Shown here: positions 35,885 to 45,009 of the stretch, piece by piece
Position numbering within the stretch: position 1 is the stretch's first letter
Layout: every line of letters begins with the position of its first letter
From: Sphingopyxis sp.
GTDB taxonomy: Bacteria; Pseudomonadota; Alphaproteobacteria; Sphingomonadales; Sphingomonadaceae
DNA length: 64,000 bases
Assembly: GCA_002733865.1 (NCBI GenBank)
Contig: NVXM01000031.1
Span: 1-64,000, forward strand
Reading direction: 5' to 3'
The notes under the pieces: model-generated
Told to the model about the DNA's origin: nothing
The model's database searches: none
The model's input: the letters and a program-made list of their open reading frames with translations, nothing else
Made by a program: the position numbers and the translations under genes

Positions 35885-36781
35885 TCAACGCGCGAGATTT
35901 CGTTGGCCCAGTGGATGACGATTATTGACCAGTTCAACGAGGCGAGCACTGTCGATATGCGTGTAAATTTGCGTCGTGCTGATGTCGCTATGGCCCAATA
36001 GGGTCTGCAGAGCCCGTAAGTCAGCGCCTCCCTCTAATAGATGCGTGGCAAAGGCATGCCGGAGAACATGCGGACTGATTTTTGCGGGATTAATACCCGC
36101 ACACGAGGCATGTTCTTTGACGATCTGGAACAGCCTTATCCGGCTGATATGGCCTGTTCTTGACGGAAAGAGCCATTTTTCTTGAGGGTCAACAAAGCCA
36201 GCCCAGCGGCGAACGGCATCGCGAGCTTGATGAGAAATCGGAACCAATCGTTCCTTGTTGCCCTTCCCCTTGATAATCAAATAGGGCTTATCACGCATAA
36301 CCGAAGATCGCTGCAGACTGACAAGCTCACTGGCTCTTAGTCCGGAGCCGTAAAGCAATTCCAATATGGCGGATAGCCTGACCACAGTTGGTTTAACCGG
36401 CTCATTGGCCAATTCGACCTTGATCGACTCAAACAACAACGAGATTTCGGCGTGGGACAAAGTTTTTGGCAGAGACCTGGCCAAACCCGGCTTGGGAAGC
36501 GCATCGGAAGGATCGTTCAGCAGAAAGCCTTCTTCCACGAGGAAACCGAAAAAGCGCCTGAGACTGGAAGACTTGCGTGCGACGGTGCTGCTTTGCAAGC
36601 GGCGCCAATGTGACGGAAGTTTGCGAATAATCTCGCGATCTGCAGTGGACAATCGGCCACCGGTGATTGTTGAAGCTTGCTGAAGATCCGTACGATAGGC
36701 GGACAAAGTATGCTGAGATGCGCCTGTTTCCGCTACAAGCATCTCTAGAAACCGATCGATTAAGTTCGCATCATCGCTCAT
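35885..36781 (-). CDS. xerD: Site-specific tyrosine recombinase XerD
   Basis: 298 aa. The core catalytic residues are all present: Arg in GLRASELVSL, Lys in IKGKGNKERLVP, His-x-x-Arg in HVLRHAFATH, His in LLGHSDIST and Tyr in QIYTHI. The N-terminal ~100 residues are the SAM-like DNA-binding domain. Resolves chromosome dimers at dif with XerC; no dif site is seen here. Its length and housekeeping neighbours point to the chromosomal enzyme, not an integrase of a mobile element. Confidence 0.94.
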   Translation of the reverse strand: MSDDANLIDRFLEMLVAETGASQHTLSAYRTDLQQASTITGGRLSTADREIIRKLPSHWRRLQSSTVARKSSSLRRFFGFLVEEGFLLNDPSDALPKPGLARSLPKTLSHAEISLLFESIKVELANEPVKPTVVRLSAILELLYGSGLRASELVSLQRSSVMRDKPYLIIKGKGNKERLVPISHQARDAVRRWAGFVDPQEKWLFPSRTGHISRIRLFQIVKEHASCAGINPAKISPHVLRHAFATHLLEGGADLRALQTLLGHSDISTTQIYTHIDSARLVELVNNRHPLGQRNLAR

Positions 36782-36820
36782 GTTTTCTACAAATAGACCT
36801 CACGACAGCAGATACAAAGA

Positions 36821-38668
36821 TCACGTCGTTCGCGTCAATGCTTCCGCTGCGATCATCCGCGCCTCCGCTTCCAGGCCGACCCGTTTCAGGCTCCGTGTAA
36901 TATGATAGAGATGCAAAGGTGACATTACCTGCCAGCTCCTGCCCTGCATGCCGACAGCGGCCAGCAATGCGACTGTTCCCTGTTGACCGCGGCGAGCGGC
37001 CGACTCAATCGCTTTCGTCCATCTGGTTGACCGATTCAGGGCTAAACTCAGATCATCCGCAAAGTCGTCGATCGTTTCCTTATCAACTCTTCCCAGTCCA
37101 GCCAGTGCCGCCAAAAGAAATTTGCTTCGCAATTGCCCTGTACTTACGTCATTATCGCCAAAATCATCCAGAGCACTGTAGGAAACGGAAGCATCGGCAG
37201 GAGAACCAACGGCTAACAGCGCCCAACCGTCGCTGCCTTGTTCGACAATGCCTGCCCATCGGATGGCGCTGCGATCCAAGCCCGCAGACATCATAGAAGC
37301 GATAAGATCGGCGCTTTGATCGCTAAGCGCATCCGATGGAGGGATTTTCGCGGCAGCGCGAGCGGTCAGTATTTTTGCCGAATATTGCGTAAGGGCGCCA
37401 TCAGACCGATCCCATAAATCGCGCATCGCAGCGATACGCGCTTCCGCCGTGTCATCGATATAAGCTTGGCGCAACAGCGAAGCCTGCGCCTTCCGTTCAT
37501 CATTGGTTTCCGGATCATCATAAGCAGCGGAATACAGATCGACCATCGCCTGATTCGACAGCACACCAAGGGCTGCTGCGGTATCTGCCGCTTTCATTCT
37601 CGATTCGAACGATAGCATAGGTGCTCGCACTCGCCATCCCTGCACGTGCCTGCCGGCTTTGGCATAGAGCCGGTCAGGTGCTTCTACGCCCGTTGCAGCC
37701 CCCAATCCGAACCGCCAGTTGTTGAAAAACTCGATATCATCCCACCGGATCGAGACCGCTCTCCGGCCTTCAAAACCGGCGCCAATAGTCTTTTCTGCCA
37801 GAAGATAGTCGATACCCGTAGCCACCTTGTTCCGTCGCGCTTGTTGAAGCAAGCTGGTGGCGCGGCTCTGCTCGCCAGTGAACGATGCGCAAATCGGGCG
37901 GAACATGATCCAAGTAGGTGCATCACTCACTTTGATCCCGCCATCGACCAAAGGGCATACGCCAGCTGGATCGGCGGTTGCCAATTGGGCTTGCATGGCA
38001 ACTTCGTAGAGTCGAGGCGTATAATTGCCACGATCAACCTTCAATACCAGCGAGCGAGCAGCATCCGCCTCCCCCATGCGCAGCAACCGCCACGCGCGTT
38101 CGGCGGACCAATCGGCCGGGTTGACATTGTCGGGACTGTTCACCTTGCTGAGCAGAGTGCGGCGAAGCAGGATCGACCCCCAGCGAGAGAGGATAGGACC
38201 GTTTAGGTTCTTGATCAGACTTGTCAGATATTGCCCGCCTTCCTGACCAAAAGCATCTTTTGGAAGGCCATTATATCGCGGAGTCAAAACGCCAATTTCT
38301 GACAGAGATCTGCGTTCTCCAGGAGACAATTCATATTTCGGCTGAAACGCATCATCCAGCGCGTCCAGATCCACCTCTGCGCGGTCCTCTGTCAGAGAAG
38401 GAATATTCAGATCCGATTCTGGAACAGTCTGATCCGATACTGTTTGACTCGAGGAGTCATTTGCCGCCGGCGTCGCAGGACGGGCTGGAACGGGGCCTGG
38501 CGCTGGCGTAGGTGAAGGCGTGGGTGCGGGCCTCGAGGCGGGGGCATTGTCACCAAAGCCAGGAGGCAATAGGGATTCTGGAGAGTTTTGCCCCAGGACC
38601 GGAATCGCCACGAGAAGCGCAGTCAAACTAACAGCAGCTAAAGAAAAATGCCTGACGCGTATTTGCAT
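36821..38668 (-). CDS. Exported proline-rich hypothetical protein, 615 aa
   Basis: Not recognised. A signal peptide (~1-26, ending VLGQ) is followed by a Pro/Ala-rich stretch (APASRPAPTPSPTPAPGP) and then a helical, possibly repeat-like domain of ~480 residues with no catalytic motif (EDRAEVDLDALDDAFQ; RAWRLLRMGEADAARSLV). TPR-like pairs may be present. The start is coupled to a 44-aa membrane peptide whose stop is one base upstream. Similar long exported proteins lie next to xerD/aroK in other sphingomonads as I recall; the function is unknown. Confidence 0.75.
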   Translation of the reverse strand: MQIRVRHFSLAAVSLTALLVAIPVLGQNSPESLLPPGFGDNAPASRPAPTPSPTPAPGPVPARPATPAANDSSSQTVSDQTVPESDLNIPSLTEDRAEVDLDALDDAFQPKYELSPGERRSLSEIGVLTPRYNGLPKDAFGQEGGQYLTSLIKNLNGPILSRWGSILLRRTLLSKVNSPDNVNPADWSAERAWRLLRMGEADAARSLVLKVDRGNYTPRLYEVAMQAQLATADPAGVCPLVDGGIKVSDAPTWIMFRPICASFTGEQSRATSLLQQARRNKVATGIDYLLAEKTIGAGFEGRRAVSIRWDDIEFFNNWRFGLGAATGVEAPDRLYAKAGRHVQGWRVRAPMLSFESRMKAADTAAALGVLSNQAMVDLYSAAYDDPETNDERKAQASLLRQAYIDDTAEARIAAMRDLWDRSDGALTQYSAKILTARAAAKIPPSDALSDQSADLIASMMSAGLDRSAIRWAGIVEQGSDGWALLAVGSPADASVSYSALDDFGDNDVSTGQLRSKFLLAALAGLGRVDKETIDDFADDLSLALNRSTRWTKAIESAARRGQQGTVALLAAVGMQGRSWQVMSPLHLYHITRSLKRVGLEAEARMIAAEALTRTT

Positions 38669-38669
38669 C

Positions 38670-38804
38670 TTACTGCAGGTCGTCGCCAATGACCGGCTTT
38701 TCCACGGGTTGCAGAGGCTGATCGACGTCCATCGAAGCCAGAAAAATTGCCCCACCTATCAAGAATGCGACGAACAAAACGATAAAAACCAACTGACGCG
38801 GCAT
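38670..38804 (-). CDS. Small single-helix membrane protein, 44 aa
   Basis: MPRQLVFIVLFVAFLIGGAIFLASMDVDQPL... and a short acidic tail: one hydrophobic helix (~4-24) then PLQPVEKPVIGDDL. Its TAA lies one base before the ATG of the 615-aa exported protein, so translation of the two is coupled. It is too short for usual gene callers. Not recognised; may act with the larger protein at the inner membrane. Confidence 0.65.
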   Translation of the reverse strand: MPRQLVFIVLFVAFLIGGAIFLASMDVDQPLQPVEKPVIGDDLQ

Positions 38805-38896
38805 GGATGTTACTCAATCTTTCAAACTGTTAAAAACCAGCATAGTCAGCATTGGAATTTGCACCCTTAGCCAACCGTTGTATAGCCTTTGCCCCA

Positions 38897-39472
38897 ATGG
38901 ACAAAAACATAAAAGCCTCTTTCGACGATTCAGACCGAAATTCCGGTGAAAAGCCAGATTTTGCGCCAGATCAGTCCATTGTTCTGGTCGGATTGATGGG
39001 CGTGGGCAAGACCACGGTCGGTAGGCGCTTGGCAAAACGGCTTGGTCGCGGCTTTGTTGACGCAGATGAAGAAATCGAACGCGCCGCCGGGCTCTCGGTG
39101 GAAGAGATTTTCAGCCGTTTCGGCGAGGACTATTTCCGGGATGGAGAAAGGCGAGTGATAGCGCGGTTGCTGGAAAATAATGGGCAGGTCATAGCAACCG
39201 GTGGCGGTGCTTTCATGAACGAGGAAACGCGCGCCCTTATCCTTGAGAAGGCGATTTCCATATGGCTGGATGCTGACCTGGACACACTTGTAAAACGCGT
39301 CTCGCGCCGAAACACCAGGCCGCTGCTCAAGTCGGGTGATCCTGCAAAGATCTTGGCTGATTTGGCTGCTGTCAGAAATCCGGTCTACGCTACCGCACAT
39401 ATTCATGTCACGGGCAATGACTCGCCTCATGAAATGACCGTTGAAAAAATAATCGAGGCATTACAGAATTGA
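38897..39472 (+). CDS. aroK: Shikimate kinase
   Basis: 191 aa. Walker A GLMGVGKTTVGRRLAKRLG, VDADEEIE (substrate-binding Asp), FRDGERRVIARLL and TGGGAFMNEE all match AroK of aromatic amino acid synthesis. The ATG at 38897 is chosen; there is no clear RBS and a TTG at 38852 would extend it by 15 residues. Ends overlapping the start of aroB. Confidence 0.94.
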   Translation: MDKNIKASFDDSDRNSGEKPDFAPDQSIVLVGLMGVGKTTVGRRLAKRLGRGFVDADEEIERAAGLSVEEIFSRFGEDYFRDGERRVIARLLENNGQVIATGGGAFMNEETRALILEKAISIWLDADLDTLVKRVSRRNTRPLLKSGDPAKILADLAAVRNPVYATAHIHVTGNDSPHEMTVEKIIEALQN

Positions 39473-40569
39473 CCCAGATTACAGTCGAATTAGGCGACCA
39501 GAGCTATCCGATAGTGGTCGAGCCGGGCGCGCTTGATAGGGCGTCGCAATATCTTCAGGGATTTGCTGCCAATAACCGGCTTTTTGTGTTGACCGATGAC
39601 CATGTCGGCTCGCATCTGCTGCCGCGATTGCAGGACGGCTTTGCCGGAAGCGCGATCGAGCTTGTTGTGAAAAGCCTGCCCGCAGGCGAAGCCAGCAAAA
39701 GCTGGGACCAGCTGGAAATGGTGACGGACTGGCTGCTCGCGGCAGGGGCCGAGCGTTCCGATACATTGGTTGCGCTGGGCGGCGGCGTGATCGGTGACTT
39801 AACCGGTTTTGCGGCGGCCATAATCAAGCGCGGCTGCAACTTCGTCCAGATACCGACGAGCCTGCTGGCCCAGGTCGACAGCAGCGTTGGCGGCAAGACA
39901 GCGATCAACAGCGCGGCGGGCAAGAATCTGATTGGCAGTTTCAACCAGCCCCGTTTCGTGCTGATTGATCCTCTCGTCCTCAACAGCCTGCCCGACCGGG
40001 AATTGCGGGCCGGCTATGCTGAGGTGGTCAAATATGGACTGATCAACGATGCCGAGTTTTTTGGCTGGTGCGAGACCAATAGTGAGCAGATCTTCAATCG
40101 TAATTCCGATGCCTTAAGCGAAGCGATTGTCCACAGCGTGCGTGCCAAGGCGCTGATTGTCGGCGAAGATGAGAAGGAACTCAGTGGTCGCCGCGCGTTG
40201 CTCAATCTCGGACACACCTTCGGGCACGCGCTCGAGGCAGAGACCGGCTTTTCCGAGAGGCTGGTGCATGGCGAAGCAGTTGCTGCCGGCATGGCTCTGG
40301 CGTTTCGATATTCGGTTCGCCGGGGACATTGCGATCCGGCGGATGCAGAGCGGGTGGTGGCCCATCTGAAGTCGGCCGGCCTGCCTTATGATCTATCCAG
40401 CGCATCGGCCCGGGCTTCCGGACAACGGCTGGTCGAGCATATGATGCACGACAAGAAAATGAGCGGCGGCACCCTGCCCTTCCTGCTCGCCAACGGCATC
40501 GGCCAGACATTCCTTGCCAAGGACGTCAATCTGGAAGACGTCGCGGCATTTCTGGAAGAGTCGTCCTAA
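39469..40569 (+). CDS. aroB: 3-dehydroquinate synthase
   Basis: 366-aa NAD-dependent enzyme, second step of the shikimate pathway. Family motifs: PAGEASKSWDQLEMV, ALGGGVIGDLTGFAAAI, PTSLLAQVDSSVGGKTAIN, and zinc-binding LNLGHTFGHALE plus HGEAVAAGMALA. The start is TTG overlapping the aroK TGA, so aroK-aroB are coupled. Confidence 0.96.
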   Translation: MTQITVELGDQSYPIVVEPGALDRASQYLQGFAANNRLFVLTDDHVGSHLLPRLQDGFAGSAIELVVKSLPAGEASKSWDQLEMVTDWLLAAGAERSDTLVALGGGVIGDLTGFAAAIIKRGCNFVQIPTSLLAQVDSSVGGKTAINSAAGKNLIGSFNQPRFVLIDPLVLNSLPDRELRAGYAEVVKYGLINDAEFFGWCETNSEQIFNRNSDALSEAIVHSVRAKALIVGEDEKELSGRRALLNLGHTFGHALEAETGFSERLVHGEAVAAGMALAFRYSVRRGHCDPADAERVVAHLKSAGLPYDLSSASARASGQRLVEHMMHDKKMSGGTLPFLLANGIGQTFLAKDVNLEDVAAFLEESS

Positions 40570-40596
40570 CCTTCAACGGCAGTTCGAAGTGCGGAA

Positions 40597-42357
40597 TTAT
40601 TTGCCCGAATTATTTTCAAACCTGAGCTCCGCACCGGCGAGCATGTCCCCTCCGGACTTCATTTGCGCTTCCAGCCGGTCGCAATCGCGCTGCCGGAATT
40701 CTTCGTCCACCTCTTCGATCAGCCTGCTGTCCAGATCAATCGCGAACATCGTCTGGCGAGCGAGATGGATCGCCGATTCAAACATTTCGCGTTTCATCCC
40801 GACAATCCCCAGCCCCTTGAGCGCGATCAACTGACGGCGGTCATATACCCTTACGAACATCTTGGTTTCAGGGAAGGACTGAACGATCGCGCGGGCCTGT
40901 TCCGGACCGAAGTCCGGATCATCCATGCAAAAAACAATAGCATCGGCTTCATGCGCTCCGGCCCGGCGCAAAAGATCCACACGCGTGCCGTCACCATAGA
41001 ATACTTTGGCTCCGAATTGCTGGTGAACATCAATCTGTTCCGGCTTGATGTCGATGAGCGTCAGCGGGATTTTTGCCGCCATCAGCACTTGCGATACGGT
41101 CTGGCCGAAGCGACCCTGGCCGACAACGATGACCGAAGCCCGGTCGGCCTTCCCCGGATCATCCAGTTTGGCAGATGATTTTCCTGGCTTGTTGCTGAAC
41201 CGGCCGGCCAGCAGCATCAGAAAAGGCGTGCTCGCCATCGACAAGGTGATGATGGCGCTGAACAGACTGCTTGCCTCCGGCTCGATCAGCAGCGCCTTTT
41301 CCGCCTCGGCAAAAAGCACGAAGCCGAATTCCCCGCCCTGACTGAGCAGCATGCCCATCGCCAAAGCCGGATTGGTCTCCATCCCGAACAGCTTGCCTAG
41401 ACCAAAGATGATTGCAATTTTGACCGCGACCAAAGCAACCGCTGCGCCCAGCACAAATCCAGGATTTTCGATAATCACATTCAGGTCGAGCATCATGCCG
41501 ACTGCCAGGAAGAAGAAGCCGAGCAGCAACGAACGGAACGGATCGATATCGGCTTCCAGTTCGTGGCGATAGGGAGAGTTGGCCAGCATCACCCCGGCAA
41601 TGAATGCGCCCAAAGCAGGTGACAGTCCGATAAATTCCATCAGTGCCGCACCGCCAAATATAGCGACCAGACCGGCGACAATGAACAATTCCCGCTCGGC
41701 GATTCTGCCGATCACCTTGAGCAATGGCTGCAGCAGATATCTGCCGATAGCGATAAGGCCGCCGATGGCTAGGACGGCATATACGGCGGTCAGCCAGCCG
41801 GGATCACCGCCGACATCTTCCGGCGCTCTCGACAGCGCGGCGATGATGGTCAGCAGCGGGATGATCGACAGGTCCTGGAACAGCAGGATCGAGAAGGCTT
41901 TTTCACCGGTCGGCGTGTTGAGTCGTCCGGACGATTGCAGCATCGGCAAGACCTGTGCCGTCGAGGATAGCGCCAGCGGCAGGCCAATCGCGATCGAAGC
42001 CGCGAGCGTGAAGCTGGTCGTCGCCATGATCAGCAAGAATAGCGCGATGCCGCAGAGCACGACCTGGCTCAATCCAAGACCAAAGATCGCCTGGCGCAAG
42101 CGCATCAGCCTAGCAGGCGCAAGCTCCAGTCCGACAATGAACAGCAGCAGGATGATGCCTATCTCGGAAAATTCCAGGATCGTGCCGGCATTGCTGATCA
42201 ACTGGAAGCCTTGGGGACCGATCAGGACCCCGGCAATCAGATAACCGAGAACCGCGCCGATGCCGAACCGCCGGAAGACCAGCACCATCACCAGCGCTGC
42301 GCCGAGCATGACGAAACCGCCCAACAGCAGATCAGCCATATGGGTTTCGGCTTCCAT
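40597..42357 (-). CDS. CPA2-family K+/H+ antiporter with TrkA-N domain (KefB/C-like)
   Basis: 586 aa. About 12 helices to residue ~380, with GLELAPARLMRLRQAIFGLGLSQV typical of Kef proteins, then a cytosolic TrkA-N (Rossmann) domain: VIVVGQGRFGQTVSQVLM ... IDIKPEQIDV, which would bind NAD or glutathione conjugates. It exports potassium in exchange for protons. A second ATG lies six codons in (42339). Starts four bases from the stop of the NifU-like gene. Confidence 0.92.
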   Translation of the reverse strand: MEAETHMADLLLGGFVMLGAALVMVLVFRRFGIGAVLGYLIAGVLIGPQGFQLISNAGTILEFSEIGIILLLFIVGLELAPARLMRLRQAIFGLGLSQVVLCGIALFLLIMATTSFTLAASIAIGLPLALSSTAQVLPMLQSSGRLNTPTGEKAFSILLFQDLSIIPLLTIIAALSRAPEDVGGDPGWLTAVYAVLAIGGLIAIGRYLLQPLLKVIGRIAERELFIVAGLVAIFGGAALMEFIGLSPALGAFIAGVMLANSPYRHELEADIDPFRSLLLGFFFLAVGMMLDLNVIIENPGFVLGAAVALVAVKIAIIFGLGKLFGMETNPALAMGMLLSQGGEFGFVLFAEAEKALLIEPEASSLFSAIITLSMASTPFLMLLAGRFSNKPGKSSAKLDDPGKADRASVIVVGQGRFGQTVSQVLMAAKIPLTLIDIKPEQIDVHQQFGAKVFYGDGTRVDLLRRAGAHEADAIVFCMDDPDFGPEQARAIVQSFPETKMFVRVYDRRQLIALKGLGIVGMKREMFESAIHLARQTMFAIDLDSRLIEEVDEEFRQRDCDRLEAQMKSGGDMLAGAELRFENNSGK

Positions 42358-42360
42358 CGA

Positions 42361-42801
42361 TCAGGCCGCCTCTTGCTTGGCGGCGGCATCTGCCAGTGCC
42401 GCAATCACCGCATCATAGGGCAGCAATATCGCGGCGTGACGGCCCTTGTGATCCTGGGCGGCTGTCAATTTTTCCATATCCGGCCATGTTCCGGGAGAGT
42501 CGACCTCCCCTGCCAGAAATGCCGCGAGATTGGCTCGGGTACTTTCGATCTCCGCGCCAGATTTTCCAATAGCCTGCGCGCCCAATATCGCCGCCGAGGC
42601 CTGACCCAAGGCGCAGGCACTTATTTCCAAACCCAGCTCCTGAAGCGTCCCGTCCTCCCTGAGCGCGACGTCTGCGGCGACCTTGCTGCCGCATGTCCGG
42701 GATCGCAATTCCGCCGTGCCGTCAGGATCGTCGAGCCTTTGCTGATGCGGGATCGAGACCGCCAAACGCAAAATTTCGCGCGTATACAGTGCTCCGCTCA
42801 T
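42361..42801 (-). CDS. NifU/IscU-like scaffold-family protein lacking the third Cys
   Basis: 146 aa. The fold and two Cys positions of IscU scaffolds are present (RTCGSKVAADV and SACALGQASAAIL), but at the third ligand site, usually R-x-x-C-A-L-L-P, the sequence is GRHAAILLPYDAV, with Ala in place of Cys, and the Asp after the first CG is Ser. So it may be a cluster carrier with other ligands or a diverged protein. ATG 42801 is chosen because it follows the cvpA stop in an overlapping pair. Confidence 0.8.
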   Translation of the reverse strand: MSGALYTREILRLAVSIPHQQRLDDPDGTAELRSRTCGSKVAADVALREDGTLQELGLEISACALGQASAAILGAQAIGKSGAEIESTRANLAAFLAGEVDSPGTWPDMEKLTAAQDHKGRHAAILLPYDAVIAALADAAAKQEAA

Positions 42802-43319
42802 TCGTCCGAGCCTGTCTCTTCGGTCAGTTTTCGCTGTTCCTGAACAAAGTCGATCATGGCTTTTCCGCTCGCGTTGAGAAGGGGGTAGGTGCGGGATTCC
42901 CCGAGCCATTCCGGCCGCGGTTCATCTGCACCATAAATAGTGTCATAGACCAGAACCACAAGTAAGTAGAGCAAGGTTGCGCCTATGAGTCCCTTGACCA
43001 TGCCAAAGCCAAAGCCGAGCACACGATCAATCGGTCCCAGAACAGATTTGCGCGAGCGCGCGCCGATCGAGCGAGCGATCCAGCGGCCCAGCGCATAGGT
43101 GACAATGACGATCGACGCGAACGCCAGCACCGAAGCGCCGCTCTCACTGCCCACCGGGCCGATCAGTCGGTCCGTTAACGGCGTGTGCAGCGCCCTTACG
43201 CCAAGCACGACCAATATCCAGGCCATCAGAGCGAGCGCTTCCTGAACAAACCCCCGCAGGAAGCCAAGAACCGCCGCCCCACCCATCAAAATCAGTACAA
43301 AAATATCGAGACCGGTCAT
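42798..43319 (-). CDS. cvpA: CvpA family membrane protein
   Basis: 173 aa, four predicted helices: DIFVLILMGGAAVLGFLRGFVQEALALMAWILVVLG, typical of CvpA, then SVLAFASIVIVTYALGRWIARSI and the conserved ...DRVLGFGFGMVKGLIGATLLYLL. CvpA is needed for colicin V export in E. coli and for envelope stress in other bacteria. Stop overlaps the NifU-like start; radA lies nine bases upstream. Confidence 0.92.
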   Translation of the reverse strand: MTGLDIFVLILMGGAAVLGFLRGFVQEALALMAWILVVLGVRALHTPLTDRLIGPVGSESGASVLAFASIVIVTYALGRWIARSIGARSRKSVLGPIDRVLGFGFGMVKGLIGATLLYLLVVLVYDTIYGADEPRPEWLGESRTYPLLNASGKAMIDFVQEQRKLTEETGSDE

Positions 43320-43328
43320 GCCGCCTAG

Positions 43329-44693
43329 CTAGTCACGGTCGAGCATATGGTCAACGAGATTGGCGAGCTTGGCAAATTGCAGCTGTTTCATGCTGCCCCC
43401 CGTCTTTTCGCCGGATGCGGGCAGCAGCGCGCTGCTGAAACCAAGCTTGGATGCTTCCTTCAGGCGCAGCGGCGTGCGCGCAACCGGGCGTATCTCTCCA
43501 GACAGCGCAATTTCGCCAAAAATTACAGCGTCGCTGGGCATCGGACGTTCGGCATGGGCTGAAATCAGCGCAGCCGCCACGGCCAGATCGGCAGCGGGAT
43601 CGGTGAGCCGATAGCCCCCGGCAACATTGAGATAGACTTCCGCGCCGGAAAAGCTGAGTCCGCAACGCGCTTCCAGGACGGCGAGGATCATCGCCAATCG
43701 GGAACTGTCCCAGCCGACCACCGATCGGCGCGGAGTCGCTCCACTTGCCAGTCGCACCGTCAGTGCCTGAATCTCGACCAGCACCGGCCTTGTACCTTCG
43801 AGCGCCGGAAATACCGTCGCCCCCGTGACTTCCTCGCTGCGGTCGGTCAGGAACAGGGCAGAAGGATTGGACACTTCTGTCAGGCCCGATTCTTCCATCG
43901 CAAAAACGCCAATTTCATCCGTCCCGCCGAAGCGGTTCTTGATCGACCGGAGGATGCGATATTGATGACTGCGTTCGCCCTCAAAGCTCATCACCGTGTC
44001 GACCATATGTTCGAGCACGCGCGGCCCGGCGATATTGCCGTCCTTGGTCACGTGGCCGACGAGCATGACCATCGTGCCATGTTCCTTGGCGAATTTGATG
44101 ATCTCCTGCGCCGAGGCGCGGACTTGGCTGACCGTTCCCGGCGCCCCTTCGATAAGATCGCTGTGCATCGTCTGGATCGAATCGATCACGACAAAATCCG
44201 GGGCATCGCGGCCCAGAGTCGTTAAAATGTCGCGGACCGAGGTCGCCGAAGCCAGTTTTACCGGTGCCTTGCCCAATCCCAGCCGCCGCGCCCTGAGCCG
44301 GACCTGATCTGCTGCTTCCTCACCCGAGATATAGGCCACCGAGAGGCCCGCCTCCGCCAGCCGCGCCGAAACCTGCAAGAGCAGCGTCGATTTGCCAATC
44401 CCCGGATCGCCACCCATCAGGGTTGCGGAACCAGCCACCAGACCACCGCCAACGGCGCGGTCAAATTCGGCAAGGCCGGTCTTTTTCCGTTCGGGCAGCG
44501 CAATCTCGCTGTCCAACCCTACCAAACGCACCTCGCGGCCGCCGCTCTGCAGATTATGCTTTGATGCAAAGACGGTCTCGCCGGCCTCCTCGACCAGCGT
44601 ATTCCATTCGCCGCAGTCGGTGCACTGCCCTTCCCAGCGATGCGCGATCGAGCCGCAATTCTGACAGACATATTTTCTTTTCGGTTTCGCCAT
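43329..44693 (-). CDS. radA: DNA repair protein RadA
   Basis: 454 aa. N-terminal zinc finger (Cys10, 13, 24, 27), Walker A GGDPGIGKST (94-103), the RadA-specific KNRFGGTDEIGVF, and a Lon-like C-terminal domain (EVYLNVAGGYRLTDPAADLAVAAAL). It branch-migrates recombination intermediates. It heads radA-cvpA-nifU-like-kef on the minus strand. Confidence 0.97.
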   Translation of the reverse strand: MAKPKRKYVCQNCGSIAHRWEGQCTDCGEWNTLVEEAGETVFASKHNLQSGGREVRLVGLDSEIALPERKKTGLAEFDRAVGGGLVAGSATLMGGDPGIGKSTLLLQVSARLAEAGLSVAYISGEEAADQVRLRARRLGLGKAPVKLASATSVRDILTTLGRDAPDFVVIDSIQTMHSDLIEGAPGTVSQVRASAQEIIKFAKEHGTMVMLVGHVTKDGNIAGPRVLEHMVDTVMSFEGERSHQYRILRSIKNRFGGTDEIGVFAMEESGLTEVSNPSALFLTDRSEEVTGATVFPALEGTRPVLVEIQALTVRLASGATPRRSVVGWDSSRLAMILAVLEARCGLSFSGAEVYLNVAGGYRLTDPAADLAVAAALISAHAERPMPSDAVIFGEIALSGEIRPVARTPLRLKEASKLGFSSALLPASGEKTGGSMKQLQFAKLANLVDHMLDRD

Positions 44694-45009
44694 GGAATTT
44701 ATCTATCAGAACAAATGCGGAACGCCAGCAATTTTGCGCCGAAAATCAAAACAGGGTCACACGGGTCACACCCCCTAAAAGAGAAAGTGGAATTATCTGG
44801 GAATGCGCAGCAACGAGATTTGCGCTGAGGGGATGCGGCTCTGGGCAGTCCATGCTTCTGGTTTAGCAGAGAAGCGGGGGTGTAGGAAAGCGGGGGTTTT
44901 GCGATCGAACATCAGCAAGGGCGTCAGACATGCCGCTTCCATTTCTCGCACTCTCCGCAGACCGTCATTCCAGCTTGCACCCTCTCTCCCATCCTGTAGT
45001 TAAAAGACC
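44694..45009. other. Divergent intergenic region, radA / patatin
   Basis: No gene is supported in these 316 bases between the divergent starts. One short open frame (44803-45003) is rejected because it has no RBS and an odd composition. A CCGTCATTCCAGC fragment (44962-44974) resembles the dispersed repeats of sphingomonads. Promoters for both genes must lie here. Confidence 0.5.

Noticed and set aside
36089..36105. GCGGG-ATTAATA-CCCGC palindrome
   Set aside because: Within xerD coding sequence (conserved INPAKIS); no regulatory context.
44803..45003. 66-aa open frame between radA and patatin
   Set aside because: No RBS and improbable composition; region better read as promoters.
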